DNA from: Bicyclus anynana
Lineage: Eukaryota > Arthropoda > Insecta > Lepidoptera > Nymphalidae
DNA length: 64,000 nt
Direction: 5' to 3'
Assembly (NCBI RefSeq): GCF_947172395.1
Contig: NC_069107.1
Span: 10,584,101 to 10,648,100 of the forward strand
The notes below the pieces were generated by a model. It saw nothing but the letters and a program-made list of their open reading frames with translations, did no database searches and was not told the DNA's origin. Each line of letters opens with the position of its first letter. Positions within the stretch are counted from its first letter, which is position 1. The position numbers were made by a program, and so were the translations under genes. This document shows positions 31,660-43,053 of this stretch, piece after piece.

Positions 31660-33328
31660 ATTCCATTTTTGTACTCAGACGTACATTACAGTACATTACC
31701 CTAACATATATGTTAATATCAAAAGTCTTCTGTCCAAACAATATCTCAGATCCTGAATCTGAACTGAATATTAGTCAGCATCTTAACATGGACCTTCAGA
31801 TGTCTCTTCCACCTGTCCCAGTCACAGTTAGAGAAATGTGGGGAACAATTAAAAGACTGCCTGATAGAAAAGCCCCAGGATTCGACCTTATTACAAATGA
31901 AATATTGAAACAACTTCCAAAAAAGGCAATTGTATTCTTAACATCGCTTTTCAATGGAATTTTAAGAGTACAATATTTCCCACTACTATGGAAAGTATCA
32001 CAAATACTGATGATACCTAAGCCTGGTAAACCGCCTACCGAAATCACTTCCTACAGACCAATTAGTTTACTGCCTATTCTTTCAAAATTATTCGAGAAAC
32101 TTCTCTTGCGAAGGATCTTACCAATATTAAATGCCAATAACACAATACCCAGCCACCAATTCGGATTTCGGCAGCAGCATTCCACTGTTGAACAAGTACA
32201 TAGGGTTTGTGATAAAATAAGAGAAACATTGGAAAATAAAGAATACTGCTCATCAGTCTTTCTCGATATTCAACAGGCTTTTGATCGAGTCTGGCATGAT
32301 GGTCTATTATATAAAATTAAAACACACATCCCTCATAGCTATTACCTGTTACTGAAATCCTACCTTTCAGAACGATTGTTTCAGGTAAAGGAAATAGATG
32401 TAACATCTAAATTTTATGAAATAAAGGCGGGCGTTCCGCAGGGTTCAGTTTTGGGGCCTGTGTTGTATACATTATACACCGCAGATCTTCCAGAGGTAAA
32501 AGGGGTTACAACTGCTACATTTGCCGACGACACTGCGGTTCTAGCTACCGACAAAGACCCTGCAGTTGCTTCAAGGTCACTTCAAAAAGGTTTAGAAGCA
32601 ATATCCAAATGGCTTCAATCAAATAAAATCAATGTCAGCACTTCAAAGTCTGTGCAAGTTACTTTTACGCTGCGCAAAGAAAACTACCCTCCTGTATTCC
32701 TAGATGGAATTGAGCTTCCACATAAAGAGAGTGTCAAATACCTGGGATTGCACCTTGATAGGCGTTTGACCTGGCACCACCATATCAAAACAAAGAGACA
32801 AGAGGTTAACATAAGATATAAGAACATACACTGGATAGCAGGTCGGAATAGCAAACTATCCATTGATAACAAACTCTTGCTATATAAGGTACTATTGAAG
32901 CCGGTCTGGATGTATGGCATCGAGCTATGGGGAAGTTCCAGCAACTCTAACATATCCATCCTGCAAAGGACCCAAAACTTAATTCTGAGAAGGATCTGTG
33001 GTGTTCCGTGGTTCATAAAGAATGACGAGATTCACGAGCAACTAAAGGTGAAAACTGTCAATGAAGAGATTGACAGCGTCACTGAAAAATACAAAACACG
33101 ACTAAGGAGTCATCCAAATGTTCTGGCTTCAAAATTGATTCACAGAACATATCAGAGCAGGCTTAAAAGAAAGCACATTATTTAAACCTATTAATCTATA
33201 AAAACAATGAGGGGATATTCTCACTGGGGAATACACTCGAAAAGCGAAGTTATCACCGAACACATCTGCTTATAGTTATGATACTGATCGCAGATAAACC
33301 CAGAAGAAAAAAAAAAAAAAAAAAAATA
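31660..33328 (+). mobile_element. Jockey-like LINE, 5'-truncated, poly(A) tail
   Basis: Includes the RT frame, a 3' UTR of about 120 bases and a run of about 20 A ending near 33326. The 5' junction is uncertain within 31640-31710. ATATGTTAATATC near 31702 resembles ATATGTTTATCTATC just after the tail, but not well enough to call a target duplication. Confidence 0.65.
31710..33185 (+). CDS. Jockey-like LINE reverse transcriptase, 5'-truncated
   Basis: An open frame of about 491 residues encoding the RT part of a Jockey-clade non-LTR retrotransposon ORF2. Motifs in order: KAPGFDLITNEILK (about 54-67), SYRPISLLPILSKLFEKL (114-131), DIQQAFDRVWHDGL (186-199, motif A), GVPQGSVLGPVLY (241-253, motif B), FADD (271-274, catalytic), then KYLGLHLDRRLTW and the C-terminal LQRTQNLILRRI segment. 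The endonuclease domain is missing. No stop interrupts the frame and it ends about 120 bp before an A-rich tail (33308-33326), so it is probably a young 5'-truncated copy. The listed Met is only the first ATG; the true frame is open upstream. Confidence 0.87.
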   Translation: MLISKVFCPNNISDPESELNISQHLNMDLQMSLPPVPVTVREMWGTIKRLPDRKAPGFDLITNEILKQLPKKAIVFLTSLFNGILRVQYFPLLWKVSQILMIPKPGKPPTEITSYRPISLLPILSKLFEKLLLRRILPILNANNTIPSHQFGFRQQHSTVEQVHRVCDKIRETLENKEYCSSVFLDIQQAFDRVWHDGLLYKIKTHIPHSYYLLLKSYLSERLFQVKEIDVTSKFYEIKAGVPQGSVLGPVLYTLYTADLPEVKGVTTATFADDTAVLATDKDPAVASRSLQKGLEAISKWLQSNKINVSTSKSVQVTFTLRKENYPPVFLDGIELPHKESVKYLGLHLDRRLTWHHHIKTKRQEVNIRYKNIHWIAGRNSKLSIDNKLLLYKVLLKPVWMYGIELWGSSSNSNISILQRTQNLILRRICGVPWFIKNDEIHEQLKVKTVNEEIDSVTEKYKTRLRSHPNVLASKLIHRTYQSRLKRKHII

Positions 33329-33399
33329 TGTTTATCTATCAAGTTTCTTGCCCTCTCAATAGAATGACAAAGATGTTTGGAGGCAAGAGCATCGGCTTT

Positions 33400-33610
33400 C
33401 CTGTTCATACAAGAAATAAAATTTATTATTTTATTTTAGTAAGAAAAAATCGTGATTTCGAATGAGCAACTGTATTGTTTATTGCCGGTTCTTCTCAGCA
33501 GAACCTGCCTTCCGAACTGGTGATACTCTTTACGATTATTAAAAAATTCTAACTAAATTAAGCCAACTTGAAATTTATAAACAAATTTTGTTATTGACTT
33601 TGAGTTTTAA
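33400..33610 (+). mobile_element. CR1-like LINE 3' fragment, plus strand
   Basis: GAGCAACTGTATTGTTTATT, GCCGGTTCTTCTCAGCAGAA and CCTGCCTTCCGAACTGGTG are the reverse complement of the blocks in the minus-strand copies at 15626 and 18440. Confidence 0.65.
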
Positions 33611-34161
33611 TATTAAACATCACAATCAAAATACGCCTTTAAGGAAACAGTTAATTTTATTCGGTCATTTAAAATCTGCCACGGCAATTATTAACAAGGC
33701 AATCAATAACCCTATAACCCTAAAATCAGTCAACAATAACCCGGGGTGACAAAGACCGGTCCAATTACCCCGCCGCCCCGCAGCTGCCCGCGTGCCGGGT
33801 TTACCCTAGAGAACCCCGCCGACACATATTGTTTTTAAATTTCTAAACTAATGGGGTCGATTTAACCGTATGAGGTTTTATTGTTGTTTAGTACTTTTTA
33901 AGCTCACGTTCCACGCAATTTCGAAAAATTCTTTTTTCTTTTTAGGAAATTCATCTTAAAACAATCTACTATATTCAATTTTAAAGAATAAATATTAATT
34001 ACCCTATTATCTAAGTATCAAGTTTAAAGTGACAATATATTTAACTGCCTACTAGCCTGCTTACTTGCTCGAATTTCGAAAAAAATTCCTTGATAGATAA
34101 AAAAGGCAATAAAGCTTTACAATAAAAAGCGATAAATAACTTTTAATTTATTTTTACTATT

Positions 34162-34330
34162 TAGCTCTTAACTACAATCTCACCTGATGGTAAGTGATGA
34201 TGATGAATCTAAGATGGAAGCGGGCTGACTTGTTAGGAGGATGAAAAACCACACCCCTTTCGCTTGGCGGTATGTCTTTGTCGGTAGGATGGTAACTAGC
34301 CACGGCCGAAGCCTTCTATCAGTCAAACAT
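34162..34330 (-). mobile_element. SINE fragment, family A
   Basis: CTACAATCTCACCTGATGGT, AATCTAAGATGGAAGCGGGC and GTAACTAGCCACGGCCGAAG are the antisense of the SINE body that is complete at 59683-60000. The tRNA-like head is missing. Confidence 0.75.
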
Positions 34331-34409
34331 TTATTCGTATCTATGTTTGTAGCCAAAACAAATACAAGATGTAGAGTTGAACCAATATGATAATCGTAAA
34401 CAAAATAAT

Positions 34410-34446
34410 TGTGCATGTGGAGTCGCTAAATTCGGATCACTGTTTG
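34410..34446 (+). repeat. fragment of the repeat shared with 46866 and 49544
   Basis: ATTGTGCATGTGGAGTCGCT and TCGGATCACTGTTTGCGGTG match the right part of the two longer copies. Confidence 0.5.
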
Positions 34447-34599
34447 CGGTGTAAGGCACGTAACATATCTATAATATAAAATAATCATTGTATTCTTCAC
34501 GTTTTGACAGGTACATCTTATGTGCATCTGTACACATGTCAACCATTGATTTGGTACGTCAAACGCAATACCGAACACCAAAACAAACACTCTGCTTTC

Positions 34600-35429
34600 T
34601 TAATTAGTAACGAAAGTGGAGTCCCAATTTGAATAGATGCCCATTCGAGAGCACCTACCCTTCGCCGGAGAGGGGAGGGCGACACAAAACGCGATCTGAA
34701 CGAATGTTTGCAAACGATTTCTCCACAAAGCCGCCGCGACAGATCGCGAAGGGTACGCCCCTTGCAATTTGCTTAAAAGTTAAAACAAGCGCCGACGGAG
34801 CTTTGTGAGCGCCGCCACACAATGCGCCGCGCGATTGAGTCGCCAGCTAGCGGTGAATAGAGCAGGCGCTTGCGGAAATCTATGATGAACAACAACCATT
34901 TATTCTGCAAAGAATTGTGCCGCATAAAATCCTGTAAGCCGCAGCAGAGTTATCAGGGAGTTTGAGCGAGAACTTATACCAATCTCTCGTGAAATTTAGA
35001 AGAGAAGACGGAACGACTTTCTAAGATAAACTTTGTTTAGAGGGATTTTCGGGTCGATGGGGTGCGAAGAACGATATGCAAAGTCCGTGTAAATAAATTA
35101 CGTAATATTAAGATATGATACATATCTTGATCAATCCAATCTATGACGCAGATAATACGATATTTTTGAAAAGATCAATAACTTTCATTATTAACCGAAA
35201 TTTTTGATTAATAATTGAATGTAATAAACTGGTGTTACACCACGCAAGACTTCATAGTTCCTCTTCAATCGAAAATTTAATTAATTTCAATGTTGATTAT
35301 TTAAATCAACTCTCTCTCGACAATAGTCATTGTCTGGGCTGTACAAAAGATTATTACCATCCAAAGAGCACTATTTAAAACATTTACTTGTTTATTAAAA
35401 ACAAATATTAACAAATGTTTCCTCCGCAG
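34600..35429 (+). promoter_or_regulatory. candidate upstream region of the Fezf/erm gene
   Basis: Contains a GC-richer, repeat-free block at about 34640-34870, unlike the AT-rich DNA on either side. It lies 0.6-0.8 kb before the coding exon. Because the coding exon begins with an acceptor site, part of this stretch should be intron, and a 5' exon and promoter may lie in the GC-rich block. No TATA or initiator can be assigned. Confidence 0.3.
35421..35429 (+). other. splice acceptor before the Fezf/erm coding exon
   Basis: CCTCCGCAG, preceded by ATGTTT, is a good acceptor. The exon would start at 35430. It shows that the gene has at least one more exon upstream, which I could not locate. Confidence 0.6.
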
Positions 35430-35442
35430 GTACTCGTCAAAA

Positions 35443-36558
35443 ATGCAGCCCTTCCAGTCGACGACGCGCCCTGAGGGCCCGCGCGAGTCCTCCCCCGAGA
35501 GGGCGAAGTCTCCGGACACTCCCACCACACCCGTGCTCAACTTCTCCATAGCGAGGCTGATGGAGCCAGACAGAAAGAAGTCCGTATCCCCTGAACTGCC
35601 GCCACCTCCCGGTTTTCTTTCATATGGAGCGCATCTGTTAGACTCGGCGTTTAAACAGTACATTCCTGCAGCGAGGAGGCAACTGGTCTCCCACTATCCG
35701 CTACTGTATTATGGACCAGACTTGGTATCATTAACTTACGCCCATCAGCTGCATCTACCGCGTCCACCGCCTGTGCAATCTCCAGTCCAAAGAGTTCCGA
35801 GCCCCAGACCTGCTGCAGCAGACCACGCGGTCTCCTCGACGACCGGCCCCACTCCATCACCAGCGAAAAACAAAAGCTTTGCGTGCGGAGACTGCGGCAA
35901 AGTCTTCAACGCCCATTACAACTTGACGAGGCACATGCCCGTCCACACCGGCGCGAGGCCGTTCGTCTGCAAGATCTGCGGGAAAGGCTTCCGCCAAGCG
36001 TCCACGCTGTGCCGACACAAAATCATCCACACCTCAGAGAAGCCCCACAAATGTCTGACCTGCGGAAAAGCCTTCAATCGCTCATCAACCTTGAACACTC
36101 ACGCGCGAATCCACGCCGGCTACAAGCCTTTCGTCTGCGAATTCTGCGGGAAAGGCTTCCACCAAAAAGGGAATTACAAGAACCACAGATTGACGCACAG
36201 CGGGGAGAAGGCTTACAAATGCAGCATATGCAACAAAGCGTTCCACCAGGTCTACAACCTGACGTTTCACATGCACACGCACAACGAGCGGAAGCCTTTT
36301 ACATGCAGCATATGCGCCAAGGGTTTCTGCAGGAACTTCGATCTCAAAAAGCACACGCGGAAGCTTCACATGGGGGCCGGGAGTTCCAACAATGATTCGT
36401 CTTTAGACACACAAGACGAGTCTACACAGGAAGCGACGACCAGTCCTACTGAAGAAGCGCGAGCGGCGTTCAGACCTTTCCTGGGAGCGTCCTACCCTCG
36501 GATCCTGGACCCCGCGCGGATGACCGCGCCTAACACGTTTTTCTCAAAACTCTTGTGA
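35443..36558 (+). CDS. erm: Fezf/earmuff C2H2 zinc-finger transcription factor
   Basis: A 371-residue nuclear transcription factor of the Fezf family (earmuff in flies, Fezf1/2 in vertebrates), known to act in forebrain patterning and in neural progenitor commitment. An eh1-type motif, NFSIARLMEP (33-42), should recruit Groucho. A Pro-rich linker follows. Six C2H2 fingers span 148-309: C148/C151/H164/H168, C176/C179/H192/H196, C204/C207/H220/H224, C232/C235/H248/H252, C260/C263/H276/H280, C288/C291/H304/H309. The wording of the fingers (GKVFNAHYNLTRHMPVHTGA, GKGFHQKGNYKNH, KAFHQVYNLTFHMHTHN) is distinctive of Fezf. The acceptor CTCCGCAG ends at 35429, thirteen bases before this ATG, so an upstream exon exists and could be 5' UTR or add a few residues. 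It is shorter than fly earmuff. The frame is open and intact, ending in TGA. Confidence 0.95.
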   Translation: MQPFQSTTRPEGPRESSPERAKSPDTPTTPVLNFSIARLMEPDRKKSVSPELPPPPGFLSYGAHLLDSAFKQYIPAARRQLVSHYPLLYYGPDLVSLTYAHQLHLPRPPPVQSPVQRVPSPRPAAADHAVSSTTGPTPSPAKNKSFACGDCGKVFNAHYNLTRHMPVHTGARPFVCKICGKGFRQASTLCRHKIIHTSEKPHKCLTCGKAFNRSSTLNTHARIHAGYKPFVCEFCGKGFHQKGNYKNHRLTHSGEKAYKCSICNKAFHQVYNLTFHMHTHNERKPFTCSICAKGFCRNFDLKKHTRKLHMGAGSSNNDSSLDTQDESTQEATTSPTEEARAAFRPFLGASYPRILDPARMTAPNTFFSKLL

Positions 36559-37573
36559 CCCGAGAACTATTTTAAAAACTACAGCGAAGCAGCTTCGCTT
36601 TAAATGAATGAATCGATTGCGGATTTGATAAAGTGCGTGCACACTGGTACTTTCACCGCGCGTTTACTAATCGCATTCTACAGGACTATACAAGGTTTTG
36701 TTTTCGTAAGGCGGAAGTACATTAGTGTGGAATGATACTCGCGTAACACCGTAGCTAATTAGGTAAATGTCTATATTTTGTAAATATTTTAGAAATGTAA
36801 GTAGGTATTCGTTTAAGATGTTTATGTAGTAATGCACTTACAATGTTGCCATAAATATAGTTATCTAATCTAGATATTCAAATCTACAGTCTTGATGTTA
36901 CCACAATCACGAAAATTATAGCTTTGGCTCTGTTGTATCATTATTAACTTTACACCTGCAGTTTCTATGCGCTTTAAATTGTAAAGTCGAACTGTTCAGT
37001 TATATCGTTCGTGTGTAGTGTCACTTTAAACTATAGTTTTTCTAATGATTTTAATTGAAGTTTTGATCAGATAAAACTGTACAATTAAACTGCGCAGTTA
37101 AAACTGAAGGTCTGTTGTCTGGAATATGTTCATAACTCCGGTAAAAACCGTGCAAGTACGAGTTATATCCAAAATAATAACATCTCTATTCGACTCCCCT
37201 CCATTGATATAGCAATACTGTTGTGATACACAGGGTAGCACAGAAAGTAAATAAAAGACTTTGCTGTATTGCAGCAGTACCTATCTATCTGTAGATATAT
37301 TGAGCGAAACGTGTATTAAACTTATAGCATCGACATATCTTGCAGTGCGTAAACTACCTTACTGCCATCATCAGTCGAAAATTTGTAACTTATTTAATTT
37401 TTTTTTTATTTTTTCATATTAAGTACATGGAAAACATACAACAGCCAAACGTAGAACGTCTCAATTTTTGGAAGTAGGTTAAATTTTTTTCAATGTGAGT
37501 TACGGCCTTTCTGATTAGCACAGTGAATCATTGTTAACTTTCTGTGCTATTGATTAAGTAAATTGTAAATAAA
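36559..37573 (+). other. candidate 3' UTR of Fezf/erm
   Basis: About 1 kb of AT-rich sequence without coding potential after the stop. AATAAA at 37568-37573 is a possible poly(A) signal, but several A/T-rich alternatives exist. A short perfect hairpin (AGCGAAGC, one base, GCTTCGCT) lies about 25 bp after the stop. Confidence 0.4.
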
Positions 37574-38206
37574 TTATTGATATAAACTGTAGTTTCTATG
37601 TGGATAGCGTTGTTGAATGTAATCTACTTATTAGATAAATAATTGTGATTATGTATGGGATCTAGTAGGCGACAGTTACATGACTTACCAATTGTAAAAT
37701 ACAGTAAGATTATAAATATGTGATTGTAAATACTTATTGATAATTGAATAGATGATGATCGCACATCTGTGGTCGATGCAGTCAGGTACAGATGTGCAGT
37801 CACCTTTAGCTGATGTCAACTGCAATATATTGAGTGAATGTATATCATGAAATTATAAATGCCTATTATGAAAATCTATATAGATACCTCATGTGTTTTT
37901 TTTAAATACCCACTTGTGCTACAAAAGAAGAAAAAGGTAATACGAATTTTTAACATCTGTTGTAAATCATAATATTCACTTGTCGGGATGTAGAGCTAAA
38001 CATTTTAAGTTTTAGATTTTTTTAATTTGCTTATCTGACTTTGTTTTAATACGCTTTTCCAGGTGCAGACATTTTTTTTAAAGAAAGCGTCGAAACACAA
38101 TCTTCTTATGTTTTATATTTTTCATAACTTCTTAGTTATTTTTCTCATATAACGTATTTTATGACGTAAATTATAAACAACTATAAAATTTCAATTTTAA
38201 ATCATT

Positions 38207-38457
38207 CAATGGGCAGGCAACATAGTTCGAAGAGCCGATGGACGTTGGGGTCCCAAGGTGCTAGTTTGGCGACCCAGCACCGGAAAGCGCAGTGTTGGTC
38301 GACCCCTCACTAGGTGGAAGATATCAAGCGGGTTGCAGGGAGCCGCTGGATGCTGACGGCTCGAGACAGTTTTATTTGGAAGTTGCATGCATGCAAGAGG
38401 CCTATGTCCAGCAGTGGACGTCCATCGGCTGATAATGATGAAAATGATGATAAAATC
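38207..38457 (+). mobile_element. RTE-like LINE 3' end
   Basis: CAATGGGCAGGCAACATAGT begins the segment, with GGTCCCAAGGTGCTAGTTTG, a degraded TRW..DIKRVAGSRWM reading, then GCAGTGGACGTCCATCGGCT and an ATGATG tail. About 40 bases after GATGC have been replaced compared with 17552-17903. Confidence 0.75.
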
Positions 38458-38599
38458 ATTCAAAATGAAAATAGAAAAGAGATTTTTCTGATGATACGTA
38501 GAATATTGAAGGTTAACCACACTATATCAAGACGTATTGCTACACTCGTAACCTCACCTTATAACGTTATCCACGTCCTTGTAACTTGGCTTTGACATT

Positions 38600-39105
38600 G
38601 AACTTAATTAATTTAACCTTGAGTTACAAAAAAGTGGCAGTAACCGTTAAAACGGTAGGTCAATCGAACCTCCCAGCGATCGCAGTGGGAGCTCAGCTTT
38701 GTCAACTGAACAGTCGCCCAAATTACGGGGTTGAGACTCGCTCGCCTGCAGTTGCACTACAGTGGTTCTCAAAGTGTCACATTGGTGCCGGTTCATTTGC
38801 ACATATTAGTATAGTAAAAAAAATTACGCCAATTTAGATTAAAGCTTAGAGGATATGAATAAATAAAAATTAAAGAACACATTGCATTGGTTTTGACACC
38901 AAAGTAAGCGTAGCTTATGATACAGGGTGTCCCGTAAATAGTACGACATACTTTACAAGGTGATAGCTGACATCAAGGCTTACTAAAATAACGGAATATG
39001 TTAGCCGAAGTTTTAAGGTTTTTATGTTATATTGATTCTTGTACAAAATACAGATATCCCTACCTTCAGTACAGTTTAGTCATAATATGTGCTGAAAAAA
39101 TGCTT
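38600..39105. other. intergenic, nothing recognised
   Basis: No gene, and no repeat that I can name. Confidence 0.4.
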
Positions 39106-39112
39106 AAACGTT

Positions 39113-39480
39113 GAATGAGCCAATCCGCATTGGGCCAGCGTGGTGGACTATTGGCCTAATCCCTCTCATTCTGAGAGGAGACTCAAGGTCAGCAGTGAGC
39201 CGTGATATATGGACATAATCTCTGCCTCCGATTGCGGAGGTGTAGGTTCGAATCCGCTCCGGGGCGTGCGCCTGCAACTTTTCAGTTATGTGCTTTTTAA
39301 GAAATGAAATATCACGTGTCTCAAACGGCGAAGGAAAAACATCGTAAGGAAACCTGCATACCAGAGAAACCTTCATTCTCTTCGTGTGTGAAGTCCTGCT
39401 AATCCACACTGGACCAGCGTGATGGACTATTTGGCCTAACCCTTATAAGACTATAATGAACCGAATAGGGGTTGATAATG
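39113..39480 (+). mobile_element. two abutting SINE copies, family B
   Basis: A 3' half (GCCAATCCGCATTGGGCCAG to CAGTGAGCC, 39117-39203) is followed directly by a second copy beginning at TCTGCCTCCGATTGCGGAGG, with GTAGGTTCGAATCCGCTCCG as B-box region and its own 3' half to about 39480. One SINE seems to have landed at the end of another. Confidence 0.65.
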
Positions 39481-39904
39481 AAATTATTCAAATAATTGAC
39501 CAATTCCTATAAAAAACCGTTACAAAACTTTGGCAACCAGTGCCACAAAACTTAAATCTCCAACTACCGTAATACGAGCCTCTCACCATAATAATAATTG
39601 TTCGTTTAGAAATAATAGCACATCGCGCAGCATTGTGTGCGGCGGAAGCGGGCGGCGGCGCGTGCGAGTGTGCGCCCACCTTAATGACGGCGCGACAAAG
39701 CCAACGGACTTTCTGACTTGGAAATGAACAATAGACAAAACAGATTTATTGTGTTAGTGCTCTCGCGACTCATTGTCGGGAGTCGGGAGTCGAACGTATG
39801 GCCCTGCGCGTACCCCACTAGCCGGAAGTACCTCGCGAATTTATAAGTGAGTATTGGATTGCTTGTAATTTATCGGTAATAATAGGCGAAATTAAGAGAA
39901 AAGA

Positions 39905-40170
39905 GCCGTGAAAGTCCAGTGGATATGACTTCGGCCTTCAATTCGGAGGGCGTAGGTTCGTATCACTATCAGGCTCAGGGCATGCACCTCCACAACTTTT
40001 AAGTATTGTGCATTTTAAGAAATTAAATTCACGTGTCTCAAACGATGAAGGAAAAACCTCATGAGCACGCCTGAGAATTTTCGCGTGTGAAGTCTGCCAA
40101 TCCGCATCGAGCCGCATCGCTCTCTGAAAGGAGATTTGTGCTCAACAGTGTGTCGAATATGGGTTGTTAA
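39905..40170 (+). mobile_element. tRNA-derived SINE, family B
   Basis: CCGTGAAAGTCCAGTGGATA head, GGAGGGCGTAGGTTCG B-box region, then TTCACGTGTCTCAAACGATG and AAGTCTGCCAATCCGCATCG. It ends near GTCGAATATGGGTTG. The B-box is slightly damaged (GTTCGTATCAC). Confidence 0.75.
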
Positions 40171-40209
40171 TGACAAAAAAAAATATTAGAAAGAAACCTA
40201 TATCTACCT

Positions 40210-40335
40210 CAGTGGCGTGCACAACTTTAACTAGAGTAGGCACTGTACCTACAAAATAGAAAATTCCATCTCCAATACTAAGTTTCGTAATGAGTCCTCA
40301 GGGTATGCAGTGTGTTTGCCTACGAAGACTGCCTC
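40210..40335. mobile_element. hAT-type MITE copy, one end degraded
   Basis: Begins CAGTGGCGTGCA at 40210 and includes the family's CGTAATGAGTCCTCAGGGTA block near 40290. The right inverted end is not recognisable. Confidence 0.6.
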
Positions 40336-40389
40336 GATGTCCATTAACCAGTCTTGCTTCGGATCAGGATATGAAATACTGAGTTTTTT

Positions 40390-40628
40390 ATTCTTTACAA
40401 GTTAGCCCTTAACTACGATCGATCTCACCTGTTGGTAAGTGATGATGCAATCTAAGATGGAAGCGGGCTAACTTATTAAAGGAACGTTAACTCGCTTGGT
40501 GGTACGTCTGCCGGTAGGGTGATAACTAGCCACGGCTGAAGTCTTCCACCAGCCAGACCTGGACCAATTAAGAAAACCTCAATCAGCCCAGTCGGGGATC
40601 GAATCCAAGACCTCCGTCTTCTGAAAAA
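40390..40628 (-). mobile_element. SINE, family A, nearly complete
   Basis: Antisense of the family A SINE: body TCTAAGATGGAAGCGGGCTA, TAACTAGCCACGGCTGAAGT, then the head with B-box GGGGATCGAATCC. The A-box side is damaged near 40625. Confidence 0.8.
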
Positions 40629-41632
40629 CACTCATTACCTAGATTTAAATTAAAAACTTGTCCAGAGCACGTTAAACCGTTGGCCCCGGTCATTATTATT
40701 GACATCAGATAGTGATCGTTACAGAATCAAACACTAACACCCTAAAACCGCCATTTTGTTTCAGTAGCGTGGCAGGTCAAAGCTCCATATTCCCTCTTCT
40801 ATAAAAAAGAGGACTGGCTTTGTAAACTTCATCAGCCCATATTATGACCCCCTACAGTACAGGGCCTGGCCTTCCGCTTTCCTTAAAGGAGAGGACCTTG
40901 TAGTAGACTGTTTAAATATATAAAGATATTTATTTATGTATTTTTTACCAATACCTTATTAATTTATTATGGATCACGGATAAAACTCAGATGATACAAC
41001 ATCGGAGTAAGCTAGACTAGTTTCAAACGAGGCCCCCCACTTTGAATCGTACTGCGTTGCAAGAACCAGCTCATGACTAAGGGCCCCGCTGCGTTTCATA
41101 ATAAATTAATACGAATAACACTCACGATAGATTAAATTCTAAAATGCTTTTTTTACCTTAATTCCTATTACGTACGTTATAAAGGTATTTGCATATGTAA
41201 ATCACCGGAGGGCGGGCGGAATTAACCCTGTATCTAACCGCGCAATAACAGGCTGCATCTTGGATATCTACGTGATCGATCGTAGATCGTTAGATGGGCC
41301 CCGAAGCGTCGCAGAATCGTCATTGGTTTCTCAAATAGGTACTTATGAATGACAACAACTATCTTATTATTCGTGTTGCGGCTTGTGTTTTTACACTTCA
41401 AATGATCACGGAGGCATAATTAAGGGATTAAACAAGAAAAAAACTGTAAAATATTTCTTGAGTCACAGCATGTGTTTGTTGCATACTACATACATACATA
41501 CATAGTTAAGATGTGCGTGCACGTCTTTAAATAATGACTTAACATTGTGCGTTCTTTAATATGGAGAAGCCCATCTTACGATTTATATCGATGATCTACG
41601 TGACATACAGAGAATATTTGCCATTTCTTTTT

Positions 41633-41762
41633 AAATATGACCATTATTCCCATTCTCCTCGAAGTAGTCGGGAAAGACTGTGCTAGGAGTGGGTACGACA
41701 ATAGACCAACGGGGCGGGGATTGAACCACCACCCCTCGGTGATGAGTCCGACCGCTCTTACC
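41633..41762 (-). mobile_element. SINE, family D
   Basis: ATGACCATTATTCCCATTCT, GTACGACAATAGACCAACGG and GGGGATTGAACCACCACCCC are the antisense of the family D body and B-box (compare 14868-14990). Confidence 0.6.
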
Positions 41763-41826
41763 CATAGGCGTATTTGAGGAGGAGGGTTGTGGGCTACCGA
41801 TTCTGTTATGAAGAATAGAAGAGAGA

Positions 41827-42092
41827 CAACCCATATTCGGCTCACTGCTGAGCTCGAGTCTCCTCTCAGAATGAGAGGGGTTAGGCCAATAGTCCACCAC
41901 GCTGGTCCAATGCGGATTGGCAGACTTCACACACGCAGAGAAGTAAGAAAATGGTATGCAGGTTTCCTCATGATGTTTTCCTTCACCGTTTGAGACACGT
42001 GATATTTAATTTTCTTAAAATGCACACAACTGAAAAGTTGGAGGTGTAGATGTAATTATGTACCCTTACCCCAGATCGGATTCGAACCCACT
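41827..42092 (-). mobile_element. tRNA-derived SINE, family B
   Basis: CAACCCATATTCGGCTCACT, CAATGCGGATTGGCAGACTT, GTTTGAGACACGTGATATTT and GGATTCGAACCCACTG follow the family B order in reverse. The body is nearly complete. Confidence 0.8.
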
Positions 42093-42806
42093 GTAATGAT
42101 ACTAATAATAAACTAGATGTTGGGATTCAGGCCTACCCTAGGAAATAATCCTAGATACCCGGATGCTTTACCGTAGAGTTATTGAGGCTGATTGTTGGTA
42201 GATAGTTGGTAGGTGGTGAGGCTTAACAAGCTTTAAGTTAGCTTAGCTAAGCTTTAAGTTGACAGCGCAGGCTGCAGGTCATTGTTAGTATTTTTGGAGT
42301 ATTACTCCATATTTCACCAGTTGAACAATACCAGTTACTGTTACGAGTAGGTAGGTATATAAAAATAAAGCGAAACAAAAAAATATTTCAGATCGAAATA
42401 TCGAAATGCATAGGTACAAAAATGGCCAGAGAGCCATATTTGAGGTTTAAATTCCGCCATTATTATTTGATAAAAAATTATAAATAGTCCATGTTACCCT
42501 GGCTATCATAAGGAATATTATGACACCTCATTCAGTATAATCAGTTCAGTAGTTCAGGCGCTACGGTGGAACATACATACATATACTGCCCAAATCATAA
42601 CTCTTCCTTTTGGCTTCGCCGTAGCCTAACCGCCGAGTTTAATCAAAAATATTGAGATCCATTAGTAAGACTCATGACGAGTTTCAATACTTACTCGTAA
42701 AAGTAGATAAAGATATCCTCCACGCGCAGTAGACACGTAAAAAACTAGGCAGAAAATACTTTTCTACCTAGTTTTTAAAAAATAAAACGACGAGTTTTTT
42801 AAAGTT

Positions 42807-43053
42807 GACGGCCTCCGTGGCGCAGTGGTATGCGCGGTGGATTTACAAAACAGAGGTCCTGGGTTCGATCCCCGGTTGGGCAGATTGAGATTTTCTTAAT
42901 TAGTCCAGGTCTGGCTGGTGGGAGGCTTCGGCCGTGGCTAGTTACCACCTTACCGGCACAGACGTATCGCCAAGCGATTTAGCGTTCCGGTACGATGCCG
43001 TGTAGAAACCAAAAAAGGGGTGTGGCTAACTTGTAAAGAATAAAAAAAAAGTA
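42807..43053 (+). mobile_element. tRNA-derived SINE, family A
   Basis: Head GGCCTCCGTGGCGCAGTGGT (A-box) and B-box GGTTCGATCCC, then body GGCTTCGGCCGTGGCTAGTT and GTTCCGGTACGATGCCGTGT. An A-rich end follows. It lacks the last 60 bp found in 59683-60000. Confidence 0.85.

Noticed and set aside
35883..36395. 170-codon frame within the zinc-finger exon
   Set aside because: A shadow in another frame of the Fezf/erm coding exon, which explains the sequence completely.
42807..42885. tRNA-like sequence with A- and B-boxes
   Set aside because: The acceptor stem does not pair and the same head continues into a long shared body in several copies, so it is a SINE.
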